From Candidatus Sumerlaeota bacterium (GTDB lineage: Bacteria > Sumerlaeota > Sumerlaeia > JADFCW01), in NCBI GenBank assembly GCA_017161705.1, contig JADFCW010000012.1, positions 1-43,292 on the forward strand: a stretch of 43,292 nucleotides of DNA, read 5' to 3'. Positions within the stretch are counted from its first letter, which is position 1, and each line of letters starts with the position of its first letter. A model generated the notes under the pieces. The model had not been told where the DNA came from. It did no database searches and was given only the letters and a program-made list of their open reading frames with translations. Position numbers and translations under genes: made by a program. Of this stretch, positions 7,620 through 17,391 are shown piece after piece.

Positions 7620-9920
7620 CTATTCTTTAAATCGCGGCGAGGGGGACGGCTCGGCGACGCTGCAGGATGCGCGATCCGTCAGACCGTCCGGGGTCATGCA
7701 GGCGATCGTATGCCGGCCGACAGAGAGATGAAACAGCAGCGGCTGTTCGGGCGTCGAGGTTCCCAGAAACACGCCGTCGGCATACCAGTGCAGCGGCAGC
7801 CGGTCGTCCAGCGAGGCACGAAGCGGGATGCGGTCGCCGTCAGGTTCGCCGGTCAAAACGAACTCGGCCTTGTCCGGCGGCGAAAGAATGCGCAGCGCAC
7901 GCGCCGCCGCGGCAGACGCGCGAAGGGCACGGTCGCGCGGTACCACAGCGTTTTGGATTTGTGCGAGATTCCACCCGCGCGCCGACGCCGGCCACCGTTC
8001 GACATAGCACGCCGCACCGGTCGGCTCCGGTGCCGGATGATGCATGTCGCACCGCCGGTTGAGATACTGGCCGCGGGGAAATGTCTCGCTTCGAGTGTTC
8101 GGACAAAAAGGCGAAGCAGGCAGGCCGCTGAGGGCGCAGACCCGCGCTTCGTAGAGGTCGCCGCGCGATTCGGGCCACGCCGGCGCGGTTTTGGGCGGCA
8201 GCGAGCGGAACAAGCGGGCGGCCAGAGGCAGCGCCGATTGTGCGCCCACGAGTTTGTCGGACCCTCGGCCGTCTGCATTGCCCATCCACACGCCGACCCC
8301 ATAGTGGCGGTTGAACACAAAAGCCCAGGCGTCGCGGCGGCCAGTCGAAGTGCCGGTTTTCCAGCAGACAGGCGGTGCGGCGTGAAGTGGGACGGCTTCT
8401 TCGCCGTGTCCGTCGCCGGGCAACGGCTGCGCCAGCATTGCATAAAGTTTCAGGCATGTGCCGCGCGACAGCACCCGGCGGTCTCCAACGGTCTGCTCCT
8501 GAACGATGCGCAACGGACGCCATTCGCCAAGACGAGCCAGCATGCAGTAGGCCGCCGCCAATTCTTCCAGCCGTACTTCGCAGTTGCCCAGCGTCAGGCC
8601 GAGACTGTAGTGCTCCGGCGGCCGGTCCAAAGTGGTCAGACCAATTCCGCGCAAGAAACTGTGAGCCTCTCCGTAGCCGACTCGTTCCAACACGGTCACC
8701 GCCGGGATGTTCAGCGAGTGGCGCAGGGCATCGGAAGCGGAAACCAAACCCCGATACCGGCGGTCGAAGTTCTCTGGATCGTACAGGCCATAATCCAGCG
8801 CCGAATCGAGCAGCGTTTCCCCCGCATAGAGACACCCGCGCTCGATGGCCAGCGCATATGTGAACGGTTTGAGCGCGGAGCCGGGCGAGCGGCGTGCGCG
8901 GCAAAAATCTATCTGACCGCATTGCGAGGTGTCGGCAAAACTGGCCGACCCGACGCGCGCGAGCACTTCCGCGTTGTCCGCATCCACCACGACGGCCGCC
9001 GCGTTACCGATTTGGCCGCGTTCCGCGGCTACGGCCTCCGCCACAATCCGCTCGACGGCCTGCTGGACGTCCGCAGCCAGCGTGGTTCGGACTTTTCCCC
9101 GCGCCGAAATGTCCGGTCTCAATTGCATTGCGAGGTGCGGTGCGAGCGCGGGGAATGCGTGCCAGCGGGCGCCGAGCGGTTCGCGGAGGGCACGCGCATA
9201 CTCTGCCTCTGAAATCATTCGCTCGTCGCGCATGCGCTGCAGTACATAGTTTCTTCGCCGCAGCGCCCGCTCCGGATGAACCGTCGGCGCATAGCCCGTC
9301 GGGGACTTCGGCAATCCGGCGATCAACGCAGCCTCGGCCAGAGAGAGCTCCGCGGCGGGCTTGCCGAAGTAGCGCCGGGCTGCCGCCTCGCAGCCCGCCA
9401 GATTCAGCCCGTAAGGCGCGCCGTTCAGATACGCCGCCAGGATGTCATCCTTGCTTGTGCGAAGTTCAAGCCGAACTGCCTCGACGGCCTGCCAGGCCTT
9501 TCCCCCCAGCGACCGTGTCGGATTCCCGCCGCGCTTGACTACCTGCATGGTCAGCGTCGAAGCCCCCGAGACGATTCGGCGATGACGGAGGTTTTGCCAT
9601 GCCGCGCGGGCCAGCGCCAGCCAGTCCACGCCGCAGTGCCGCCGAAAGCGCTGATCCTCGACGGCGATTGTGGCGGCGATCAGGCGCGGGCTGATTTCGC
9701 TCAAATCCCGCGCAAAGCACCACTGCGCGTCGGCATTGAGAAACGCATACAGCAACCGGCCCGAGCGGTCCTGCATTTCGCCCGATGGCCGGACGCGGAG
9801 ATAACGGCCGGTGTCCATCGGCCAAAGCAGGATGACTGCGGCCGCCAAAGCCGGCGCAAGTGCGGCGGCCCATCGCCGACTTCGACTTCCGCGCAGCCAT
9901 GTGAAAAGCCATCGAAACAT
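7620..9920 (-). CDS. pbpC: Penicillin-binding protein 1C (bifunctional transglycosylase/transpeptidase)
   Basis: A 766-residue class A penicillin-binding protein. The start at 9920 (MFRWLFTWLRG) leaves a normal 19-base gap after the upstream stop; the open frame runs further but overlaps that gene. A single N-terminal membrane anchor lies near residues 16-36. The glycosyltransferase GT51 domain shows EDQRFRRHCGVDW and SGASTLTMQVVK. The transpeptidase domain has the SxxK motif in SPGSALKPFTYA, SLN in RHSLNIPAV, and the third motif KTG in WKTGTSTGRRDAW. The C-terminal approximately 90 residues form the BiPBP_C beta domain typical of PBP1C. It acts in the periplasm, polymerising and crosslinking peptidoglycan. 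Its pairing with the alpha-2-macroglobulin gene matches the yfhM-pbpC arrangement in many Proteobacteria, where the two are thought to repair and guard the wall after breach. Confidence 0.94.
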   Translation of the reverse strand: MFRWLFTWLRGSRSRRWAAALAPALAAAVILLWPMDTGRYLRVRPSGEMQDRSGRLLYAFLNADAQWCFARDLSEISPRLIAATIAVEDQRFRRHCGVDWLALARAAWQNLRHRRIVSGASTLTMQVVKRGGNPTRSLGGKAWQAVEAVRLELRTSKDDILAAYLNGAPYGLNLAGCEAAARRYFGKPAAELSLAEAALIAGLPKSPTGYAPTVHPERALRRRNYVLQRMRDERMISEAEYARALREPLGARWHAFPALAPHLAMQLRPDISARGKVRTTLAADVQQAVERIVAEAVAAERGQIGNAAAVVVDADNAEVLARVGSASFADTSQCGQIDFCRARRSPGSALKPFTYALAIERGCLYAGETLLDSALDYGLYDPENFDRRYRGLVSASDALRHSLNIPAVTVLERVGYGEAHSFLRGIGLTTLDRPPEHYSLGLTLGNCEVRLEELAAAYCMLARLGEWRPLRIVQEQTVGDRRVLSRGTCLKLYAMLAQPLPGDGHGEEAVPLHAAPPVCWKTGTSTGRRDAWAFVFNRHYGVGVWMGNADGRGSDKLVGAQSALPLAARLFRSLPPKTAPAWPESRGDLYEARVCALSGLPASPFCPNTRSETFPRGQYLNRRCDMHHPAPEPTGAACYVERWPASARGWNLAQIQNAVVPRDRALRASAAAARALRILSPPDKAEFVLTGEPDGDRIPLRASLDDRLPLHWYADGVFLGTSTPEQPLLFHLSVGRHTIACMTPDGLTDRASCSVAEPSPSPRFKE

Positions 9921-9939
9921 GGATGTTCCGCTCTCTTTG

Positions 9940-12900
9940 CTATTGCGCGCCCTGCACCTCGGCCCATCCCGCCGCCGACCGGCCGGAAATGGCCGCGTCA
10001 TACATGCACTCGCCCTGCACCGCCGGATACTGAAACGTTCCCGGCGTCACCGCATGAACGATGTAGTAGAAGCGATGCGTGCCCTTGCCCAGGGCGTTGA
10101 ATGCCAGCACCAGACGATCGTCGCGCACTTCGAGGTGGCTGGGCGTGACGGCTTCGCCAAAGGCCTTTCCGCGGAAGGCGTCGGGATTCAGCCGCGGGTT
10201 TTCGATCTCAAATCCCGCGGGAAGCAGGTCGGCTACGATCAGGTTTTTCACGGGCGCCTCGCACGTGATCTCGAGGCCGATTACGTAGGAGTGCATTTGG
10301 CGGAAAAGCGTGGCGGAAGTTTCGGTTTGCGATTCGGTGAAGAAGCGCCGGCGAAGCGAGAGGCCTTTGCTCAGGGGCGCAAGATCGGGCTGCTCCAGGA
10401 TTCCCGCCGTGGTTACGTTCACGATGAGGTCGGTTTTGCCGGTGTTGGCGACGGTGAACTCGGCATTTTTGCCTGTGAGTGTGCGGTGATAGGTCTGCGG
10501 CCCGCGAATTTCCGCCGGTTTGCCCGCGGCGGTGATTTGCGCGGCGGCGTCTTCGATCTTTCCGCTTATCGCGGAGAGATAGTCGGCCAGGGCCGTGATG
10601 ATGAACGCTGTTTCCTGCGTCGTGCCGAAGGCGCGGTTTTCGAGAAAGGCGACGAGCCGGTTGGCTTTTTCGGCCATGGCCTCGGGCCGCCCGCCGATCT
10701 GGCGCAGTGCCATGAGTTCGACAGCGGTGTTGCGGATGTCGGACACGAGCGTGCCGTCGGGCTCGCGCACCTCGTAGGGCTGCGCGGGTTTTGAAAGATA
10801 CAGTGCAATGCGGTCGTGGTCCCTGGTGTTCAGAGCGAGGGCTGCGGCCAGAAGAAACCGGGCTGTCGTCGGCAGTGTCACGTCGTCGAACCGCTCGATC
10901 TGCTGGAGCGCTTCGAGGCTGCCGCCGAGCGCCAGCACGTAGACGGCATAGGCGCGCTGGTAGAGAGCCGATGGCGAAGCCCCGCTCCAGTCCAGCGCGA
11001 GGGCACGCACATAGGCTTCGAGCGCCTTCATGCTCTCGGCCGGCAGATCGAAGTCGCGTCCGTTTTTAACCAGGGTCAGTAAGTGCAGCGCATAGATGGA
11101 TCCGTAGGGATAGTCCTCTGTGGACCCCGGCCAGAAGGCCAGTCCGCCCGAGGGCGTCTGCATGGCAAATAGCCGGCTGATTCCCGCACGCAAATATTCC
11201 TCGATGTTCGTTCCCTCGCCGGCGGCCCTCTGGGCAACCGCGCCTGCCTTGCGCAGCAGATACATCGGCAGAAGCCGCGAAGTGGTCTGCTCGACGCAGC
11301 CGTAAGGATAGCCGACGACGTATTCGAGCGGTTTCTGCAGGCGCAGCAGGTTGTTCGCGCCGACCGTCAAGGCGATCTCGGCCAAGTCGTCGTTGCGGAA
11401 TGTCGTATTGCGGAAGGTTTTGCTCTCTCCCGGTTTCAGCACAAGCAGTTGATGCGCCGACTGATATGCCGCGGGCGTTCGGACGGGCAGGGGAGCGGTC
11501 TCGCGCAGGCGTTCGATCGCGCGGCCGGCGGTGTCGTGGATGATCACCTCCCACTGCACCTCGCCTTGCCCGACGGTGTTGCCGGCGGCCAGCGCCACAT
11601 TGCAACTGATCTCGCCGCGGGGTGCGATTTCGAGTGTGCGGCTTCCGGCGCCTTCGCGGAAAACGCCGCCGAATGTCCAGCGAAGCGTTGCCTTGCATGG
11701 CGCGTCGGTGTGATTATAGACGACAGCATTGCAGCGGGCCGAATCGCCCGGCAGCAGAAAGCGCGGCAGACTGGTTTGTAGGATATAGGGTCGCCGCACC
11801 AGGAGCGGCGCGCTGTGAGCGCCAACTGCGCGCATCGAGGCGGCCACAACAACCAGCCGCAACTGGCCGTTGAACTCGGGGACGCGCAGCCGCACCTTCG
11901 CCCGGCCGTCTTTGCCTGTTTGCACCGTTCCCGACCACAGGGCCACGGGCCGGATCCAGTTTCGGCCGACGGCGCCGAAGCGCCGGGCCATTTGCGCGTC
12001 ATGTCCGTCGCCGCCGATCGCCGCTTTGACAAAGTCATACGCCACACGGTCGTAGTAATAGGCGAAGCGACAGTCGGGCCGGCGCGACCGCACGAGCCAC
12101 GTGAACGGATCGGGATTGGGGTAAGCGGTGATGGCGTGAATCCCCTCATCCACGGCGGCCAGAGTCAGTTCGGCTTCGATAAGGTCGCCCTCGCCGTTGC
12201 GCGTTTCGATCTCGATTTGCACCTCGGTTTGCGGACGGATTTCTTTTGGCAGATTCAGAAACGCCGCCTTCAGTTCGCGGCGCGGATCGCGCACCTTGAC
12301 GTTGGCCGCGCCGAAACTGGAGAACGGATACACCTGCGCCCGCCCGCGCTCGATCCGATGAACGACCGTTGCCTCGATCCAGACGTTGGGAAAGTGCTGC
12401 GGGCCGACTGTGAAGCGAACCTCGCCGACCTTGTTGTGCAACTCGACCATCCAGGCGCGGTGGATCTCGCCGCCTTGCAGGAGGACGATCGCCTTGCCAT
12501 CGAACGGCGATTCGATTCTCGCCACGACTTCGTCACCGATGTTGTAGGCCGGCTTGTCGAGCGAAACCTTGATCAGATTCGGCCGCGCCGAGTCATAGAC
12601 CTGGCAGCCTGCGCCGTAAGCATAGAACGTCAGCGTGCTGAACTGGCGCGTTTTCGGCGAATGCACCCGCACGCGATAATACCCCCATTCGTCCGGTGTG
12701 AACACGACCGACCCGCGGCCGCCCGTGAGCACGACATCGCGTGTTTCCGCCTTCTCGAACGTATCCGACCAGTTGGACTGATAGTAGTCGTAGTAGCGCC
12801 GGACGTAATAGCTCCAACGCTGCCGCTCGAATGTGACTTGCACGATCTCCAGCGCGGCGGTTGTCTCATCGGTGTTGACCGCAGCCACACGCACCTCGAC

Positions 12901-15630
12901 GCTCTTGCCGCCCTCGACCGGCCGCGCCGCAATGCCCAGACAGATCTCCGAAGGAAAGAGCATCGTCGAGGTGGTGGCTCTCACGCCGCGGCCGCCTAAT
13001 TCGAACACTTCGCCCGTTACGGTTGCGCGCAGCGGAAAAGTCGCTTCCGCCGGCGCCGCCCACTGGAAGCGAAACACGGCGGTTCCCGAGGCGTCTGTCG
13101 TTTGCTCGCCGCAGGGCACCGGTTGCAATTCCGCCTGCGTGTCGTTGTCAAAGCGATAATCTTTCCAATGCACGGGCTGCCAGTTTGTGCGCGACAACAC
13201 GACGTTGGCTGTGCTGCGCCGGCCCGCCGCCGGCGCGCCAAACAAGTGCTGGGCCGAAACGCGAATCGTGTGTTCCTTGCCCGCGATCCAGCGCGGCTCT
13301 GGCAGGCTAAGCGAGGCTTTCATGCGATTGGGAACAAACTCTTCGAGGTTGAAGGAATAGAAACCAATCGGCTGACCTCCCGGAACCGACAACTGCACCA
13401 GATATCGGCCGGTGGGATATGCGGTCTGGGTAGCCAGATCGAGTCCGCCGGTTCCCCAGCGCGACAGAGTGGTCGGCTGCGACAGCAGCTTCTGGCCGTT
13501 CGGCTTGGTCACGGTCACCAGCAGCGGCACCCCCGACGGTACATCGCCGTAGTTCTGCCGGACGATCCAGCGAAGATGGGCCGTTTCGCCCGGCCGATAC
13601 AGGTCGCGGTCGGCATAGAGGAAAGCTTCGTAGGTCTTGCGGTTATAAGCGTCGCCTGCCTCGGCGAATGTGTCGCGGATTTCCGCGGCGCGCGGCGTCA
13701 ACTCCAGAAATGTATAGTCGCTGCCGTGCTCGACGACGACCACGCGCGGCTCCCCGCGTGCAGTAATGAAGCCTCTCAGATGTGCGATCCCGCGGGCATC
13801 GGTATAGCCGGTCCCCAGCGTCTGGTTTTTGGCCGAATAGACCGTCACAGCGGCGGCGGCGCGCGGTTCGAGGGTGTAGAGGTCGTGGGCGAACACCAGC
13901 AATTCATCGTCTTGCCAATGCGCGAGCAGACCGATTTCGGTGAGCAAAACGATTTTGGTTGCCTCCCGCTGGTCGGAGGAAACGCGCAGGAAGAAGACGC
14001 CCTTTTTGTTTTTGGGGAAAAGGTCCTCGGCGGCCAGCGGCGTTCGGACCAACTGATCGCGCCGGTCGGACAAGTCTATCTCTTTTGAGGCGACCTCCTC
14101 GGCCCAGCGTTCGGGAAAATTATAGATGCCTTGTCCGCCGTAGATTTCGCCGACGGCCACGGCGATGTTGTTCGGGAACATCCGGTGGAGTGTGATATGA
14201 ATGCGGTCCACGAGCTGCGACTCGACAGCGAGGGCGAATTCGTTGCTGCGGGGGATGTAGTATTTGTCCGGCGGCTGGATTGCCAGGTGCGGCTGAGTTT
14301 TGGGCGTTCGCGAAGAAATTTGGAGCGGCTTTTCGAGTGTCTGGTTTTTGCCATACTTTAGGCCGGCGGTGATGCGGATCTGATAGAGTTGGTCTTTTCT
14401 CCAGTTGCCGTAGACCTGAAATTGCGGTCTTGCAGTGATCCGCATGCCGCCGATTCCCGGCTGGATATCGAGATGCGCTTTCAGCTGTTGCAGGTCAATC
14501 GGGCGGTTGAACAGGAGGTTCAACACCAGGCTGTCGGTCCCGCGCGACGTCCACCAATGCCGGTCCACGCGGAGCGGCTCGGCGTCGTGAAACAGGCGCG
14601 TGGTGTGCGGCGTTTGCAGAATGTTTTTATTGGCCGCCGGCAGCCCGCGCGCTATTTCCACGGCGATGCGGATACGCTCCGGATCGCTTGCCGCGATCTG
14701 CACGCGATGATGGTTGCCGGCGCCCAGCGGCTGCAAGGTATAGGGCAGCGTGGTGCCGTCCGCAAGATTTCGAACCGTCAGATACCGCTGCAAGTCGTCC
14801 GATCGCACGGCCGTGGAAAAGCGGATCTGAAATTCCTGCTGGCGGTCGGCGACGGCGGTCCAGAGTGTTTCGACAACGGAAAGCGGGGGCGGCGGCGGCG
14901 GATAAGGATAAACAACGTTGCGGGTCAGCCGCAGGCTGCCGATTTCATCGGTCAAACCCTTCGTAACCACAATGGAGTACGGCTCTATGACGCTACGGGG
15001 AACGGCAACCGCCCAGGCTTTGGATGAATCGCGTTGGGCGAGTTGGAACGGCACGGGCGACCCGTCGGCCGAACGCACCGTGATATGGTGTTTTACCTCG
15101 TCCGGCGCCATCGGCACGGGGAAATCCAGGTGAAACACGCGCGGGTCGGCGTTCGGAGCGGCAGTCCAGATGCGGACAGTCTCCAGTGCAAATGTTGGGA
15201 AGGTAATGCGCCGCTGGTTGGGCGCTATCTTGCGGCCGTCGGGCGACTGCAAGTCCGGATGTACCTCGACATGCACAATGTCGCGAGGCGCAAAAGGCGA
15301 TGCGGCCTTGAAGGCCGCGTAGTTCGGTCCGATGCGAAAATGACCCGGCCGGTCGGGCGTCAGGCGCAGCGGGTCTGTGGTCCTGCCGTCTGGCAGCGGC
15401 GGCAGAACGATCGGGGAGTCGAAGAACAGGATGATCTGGTCGCGCAGCGGGTCGCCGGGCAGCGGGACGGTGCCGATGATTTTCAACGCGTTCGCACCGG
15501 ATTCCGTGCGGCCGGTCTCGCCTGCGGCAAGCGCCCCGGCGGTCCAGACCGTCAGTGCGTGCAGTAAAGCCAGCGCCGCAACGGCTGCTTTGATTTGGTG
15601 GATGCTCTTTTGATAAGAACCGGAGTTCAT
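9940..15630 (-). CDS. Bacterial alpha-2-macroglobulin (YfhM-type) with thioester
   Basis: A protein of 1896 residues, longer than E. coli YfhM (about 1650). The start at 15630 (MNSGSYQKSIHQ) follows an AAGGAGA box; a longer open frame upstream lacks a signal peptide. Residues 1 to about 38 form a signal peptide ending near GALAAGE. There is no clear lipobox Cys, unlike E. coli YfhM, so it may be periplasmic and soluble. Repeated macroglobulin-like beta domains fill the N-terminal two thirds. The bait-like region lies in the middle. The thioester motif GCVEQT is intact (Cys at about residue 1445), followed by the alpha-helical thioester domain and a C-terminal receptor-like domain. It probably traps proteases covalently in the periplasm. 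It is followed after 19 bases by pbpC, with which it is surely co-transcribed. Confidence 0.93.
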   Translation of the reverse strand: MNSGSYQKSIHQIKAAVAALALLHALTVWTAGALAAGETGRTESGANALKIIGTVPLPGDPLRDQIILFFDSPIVLPPLPDGRTTDPLRLTPDRPGHFRIGPNYAAFKAASPFAPRDIVHVEVHPDLQSPDGRKIAPNQRRITFPTFALETVRIWTAAPNADPRVFHLDFPVPMAPDEVKHHITVRSADGSPVPFQLAQRDSSKAWAVAVPRSVIEPYSIVVTKGLTDEIGSLRLTRNVVYPYPPPPPPLSVVETLWTAVADRQQEFQIRFSTAVRSDDLQRYLTVRNLADGTTLPYTLQPLGAGNHHRVQIAASDPERIRIAVEIARGLPAANKNILQTPHTTRLFHDAEPLRVDRHWWTSRGTDSLVLNLLFNRPIDLQQLKAHLDIQPGIGGMRITARPQFQVYGNWRKDQLYQIRITAGLKYGKNQTLEKPLQISSRTPKTQPHLAIQPPDKYYIPRSNEFALAVESQLVDRIHITLHRMFPNNIAVAVGEIYGGQGIYNFPERWAEEVASKEIDLSDRRDQLVRTPLAAEDLFPKNKKGVFFLRVSSDQREATKIVLLTEIGLLAHWQDDELLVFAHDLYTLEPRAAAAVTVYSAKNQTLGTGYTDARGIAHLRGFITARGEPRVVVVEHGSDYTFLELTPRAAEIRDTFAEAGDAYNRKTYEAFLYADRDLYRPGETAHLRWIVRQNYGDVPSGVPLLVTVTKPNGQKLLSQPTTLSRWGTGGLDLATQTAYPTGRYLVQLSVPGGQPIGFYSFNLEEFVPNRMKASLSLPEPRWIAGKEHTIRVSAQHLFGAPAAGRRSTANVVLSRTNWQPVHWKDYRFDNDTQAELQPVPCGEQTTDASGTAVFRFQWAAPAEATFPLRATVTGEVFELGGRGVRATTSTMLFPSEICLGIAARPVEGGKSVEVRVAAVNTDETTAALEIVQVTFERQRWSYYVRRYYDYYQSNWSDTFEKAETRDVVLTGGRGSVVFTPDEWGYYRVRVHSPKTRQFSTLTFYAYGAGCQVYDSARPNLIKVSLDKPAYNIGDEVVARIESPFDGKAIVLLQGGEIHRAWMVELHNKVGEVRFTVGPQHFPNVWIEATVVHRIERGRAQVYPFSSFGAANVKVRDPRRELKAAFLNLPKEIRPQTEVQIEIETRNGEGDLIEAELTLAAVDEGIHAITAYPNPDPFTWLVRSRRPDCRFAYYYDRVAYDFVKAAIGGDGHDAQMARRFGAVGRNWIRPVALWSGTVQTGKDGRAKVRLRVPEFNGQLRLVVVAASMRAVGAHSAPLLVRRPYILQTSLPRFLLPGDSARCNAVVYNHTDAPCKATLRWTFGGVFREGAGSRTLEIAPRGEISCNVALAAGNTVGQGEVQWEVIIHDTAGRAIERLRETAPLPVRTPAAYQSAHQLLVLKPGESKTFRNTTFRNDDLAEIALTVGANNLLRLQKPLEYVVGYPYGCVEQTTSRLLPMYLLRKAGAVAQRAAGEGTNIEEYLRAGISRLFAMQTPSGGLAFWPGSTEDYPYGSIYALHLLTLVKNGRDFDLPAESMKALEAYVRALALDWSGASPSALYQRAYAVYVLALGGSLEALQQIERFDDVTLPTTARFLLAAALALNTRDHDRIALYLSKPAQPYEVREPDGTLVSDIRNTAVELMALRQIGGRPEAMAEKANRLVAFLENRAFGTTQETAFIITALADYLSAISGKIEDAAAQITAAGKPAEIRGPQTYHRTLTGKNAEFTVANTGKTDLIVNVTTAGILEQPDLAPLSKGLSLRRRFFTESQTETSATLFRQMHSYVIGLEITCEAPVKNLIVADLLPAGFEIENPRLNPDAFRGKAFGEAVTPSHLEVRDDRLVLAFNALGKGTHRFYYIVHAVTPGTFQYPAVQGECMYDAAISGRSAAGWAEVQGAQ

Positions 15631-15913
15631 GGGGAGGGTCTCCTTCTTGCAAGGTGATGGGAAATATGGCGGGAACGGCCGGACACAATGGAGGCCACGA
15701 GTTTTTGGCCCGCACGTCGTCGGGCTCAAAGGGCATAAATCCCTTTCGACTGAAAGGACTCATGCCGAATAAATAAGGCTTGTTCTCGCATAAAATAATT
15801 CGCAAAGGAACAAAGACTCAGCGTCTCGACGTGCATTTATGAGAGGCGGGAATCCCCCTGCCCAACAGACCGCCGCGCAGAGCAGGCGTTCGAGTTGACT
15901 CGCAAGGCCCAAC

Positions 15914-16459
15914 TCACAACTCATACACTTCCCGCCGCAAAATCCCCACACAGTCCAGATGGCGGTAGCGCTCGTCGTAATCCAGTCCGTAGCCCACGAC
16001 AAACCGGTCGGGCACTTCGTAGCCCAGATAGCGGCATACGACCGGCACGGCCCGCGGGCGCTTCTTCATCAGGAAGGAACAAACCTCCAGAGAGCGAGCG
16101 CCGCTGCGGGTGAACTCGCGCGTCAGCGCCTCGATCGTTCGGCCTGTGTCCACAATCCCCTCTACGATCAGCACGTCGTAATCCGCAAGATGGTGTTCGA
16201 TCTGTCCGGACAACATCACATAGCCCGAGCTAGCCGTGCCTTTTCCGTAGCTGGAGGCGCGAATGAAATCGAAGCGGTGAGGGATGGTAATGGCGCGCAT
16301 CAGGTCGGCCAGGAACACCACGGCGCCCTTGAGCACGCCGACCAAAAGGAGATTGCCGTTGCGATAATCGTCGGAAATCTGCCGGCCCAGTTCCACCACG
16401 CGCGCAGCGATCCGCTCGCGGCTGAATAGAACCTGCTCAAGGTCCGGATGCATGTCCAT
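15914..16459 (-). CDS. hpt: Hypoxanthine phosphoribosyltransferase
   Basis: A 181-residue purine salvage enzyme that makes IMP (and usually GMP) from hypoxanthine or guanine and PRPP. The start at 16459 has a GGGAGGG box 8 bases upstream; a second ATG two codons later is possible. The family features are LLVGVLKGAVVFLADLMRAI (the KG loop), the RASSYG dipeptide region, the PRPP-binding loop VLIVEGIVDTGRT near 104-116, and the C-terminal YEVPDRFVVGYGLDY. In the PRPP loop the usual E-D pair reads E-G, a departure from the common VEDIVDTG; activity is probably kept but is worth checking. It lies 50 bases downstream of mreC and 283 bases upstream of the alpha-2-macroglobulin gene, so it may be the last gene of an mreBC-hpt unit. 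No purine biosynthesis genes are nearby. Confidence 0.92.
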   Translation of the reverse strand: MDMHPDLEQVLFSRERIAARVVELGRQISDDYRNGNLLLVGVLKGAVVFLADLMRAITIPHRFDFIRASSYGKGTASSGYVMLSGQIEHHLADYDVLIVEGIVDTGRTIEALTREFTRSGARSLEVCSFLMKKRPRAVPVVCRYLGYEVPDRFVVGYGLDYDERYRHLDCVGILRREVYEL

Positions 16460-16509
16460 AAAACAGTCCCTCCCGCGCTGCGAATGCTGCACGCTCGGCC
16501 GCGCCCGGT

Positions 16510-17391
16510 TCAGGGCGGCGGGATCGGGAGCGGGTGCGCCAAAGGCTCGCTTGGCTTGGGTTCCAAAAGCACCACGACTTCTTCGAGGCGGTCGAACCGC
16601 ACCCTCGGTTTGACAATGGCGCAGGGCTGTCCCATCTTGGTCTGCTCGACGCCTTGAATGGTGCCGATGACCAGCCCTTGCCGAAAGAGCGATCCTGCCG
16701 GCAGGCCCGACGTGATTACTTCGTAGCCGGGCTGCACCTGCGACTGCGGATTGTCCAGGAAGAGTAGAAGGCGATCCATCTCGCCGGTGCCGCGCACAAT
16801 CCCACGGTCGCGGGTCTCGCGGATTTTTGCCCCCGCTGCAAAATCCGAATCCACCAGCAACTGTACCAGCGCCCCGCCCCAGGAGACATCGCGGACAAAG
16901 CCCACAAGTCCGTCCTGATTGACCACGGGCATGCCCGTAGTCACCCCGTCGCGTCTGCCGCAATCGAGCGTCACGCTGCGCACCCAAAAATTCGGGCTGA
17001 AGCCGACCACGTTGGCCGTGACGTTCAACCGTGTCGAGGCGGGGCTGATCGCCGAGAGCCGGGCGGTCAATTTGCTCAGGCGCTGCAATTGCGCCAGAGC
17101 GTCGCTGAGTTGCTGATTGCGGGTGCGCAGCACGGCAACCTCGTGGCGCAATTGCTCGTTTTCCGCGGCCAGCTCTTTTGAGCGGAATAGAACCGTCCAC
17201 ACGTTGGCTACGAATCTGTCCACCGCCGCCACTGCCGCGGTCAGCGGCTGGACGGCCGTGCGCACGACCCGCCCGGCCGGCCCTGGCGGGATCAGATCGG
17301 CCTGCCGCGCCAGCACGACGACCAGCAGGACGACGAGCAACACGACCATGAGGATCTTTTTGCGTTCAGACCACAGCTGGCCGAGATTCAT
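16510..17391 (-). CDS. mreC: Rod shape-determining protein MreC
   Basis: A 293-residue bitopic membrane protein of the elongasome. It has a short cytoplasmic N terminus (MNLGQLWSERKK), one strongly hydrophobic segment at about 13-27, a coiled coil at about 68-110 (SKELAAENEQLRHEVAVLRT), and the periplasmic double beta-barrel with the family signatures DGVTTGMPVVNQDGLVGFV, QLLVDSDF and DRGIVRGTG. It dimerises in the periplasm and links cytoplasmic MreB to PBP2 and RodA. It lies downstream of mreB in the same direction, but with an unusually large 469-base gap instead of the usual tight spacing. MreD does not follow it; hpt does. No strong ribosome-binding site is visible before the ATG. Confidence 0.93.
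   Translation of the reverse strand: MNLGQLWSERKKILMVVLLVVLLVVVLARQADLIPPGPAGRVVRTAVQPLTAAVAAVDRFVANVWTVLFRSKELAAENEQLRHEVAVLRTRNQQLSDALAQLQRLSKLTARLSAISPASTRLNVTANVVGFSPNFWVRSVTLDCGRRDGVTTGMPVVNQDGLVGFVRDVSWGGALVQLLVDSDFAAGAKIRETRDRGIVRGTGEMDRLLLFLDNPQSQVQPGYEVITSGLPAGSLFRQGLVIGTIQGVEQTKMGQPCAIVKPRVRFDRLEEVVVLLEPKPSEPLAHPLPIPPP

Noticed and set aside
6609-9212. 867-codon plus-strand open frame spanning the GHMP kinase and pbpC
   Set aside because: It crosses two real minus-strand genes and the gap between them, and its translation is low-complexity with no known motif.
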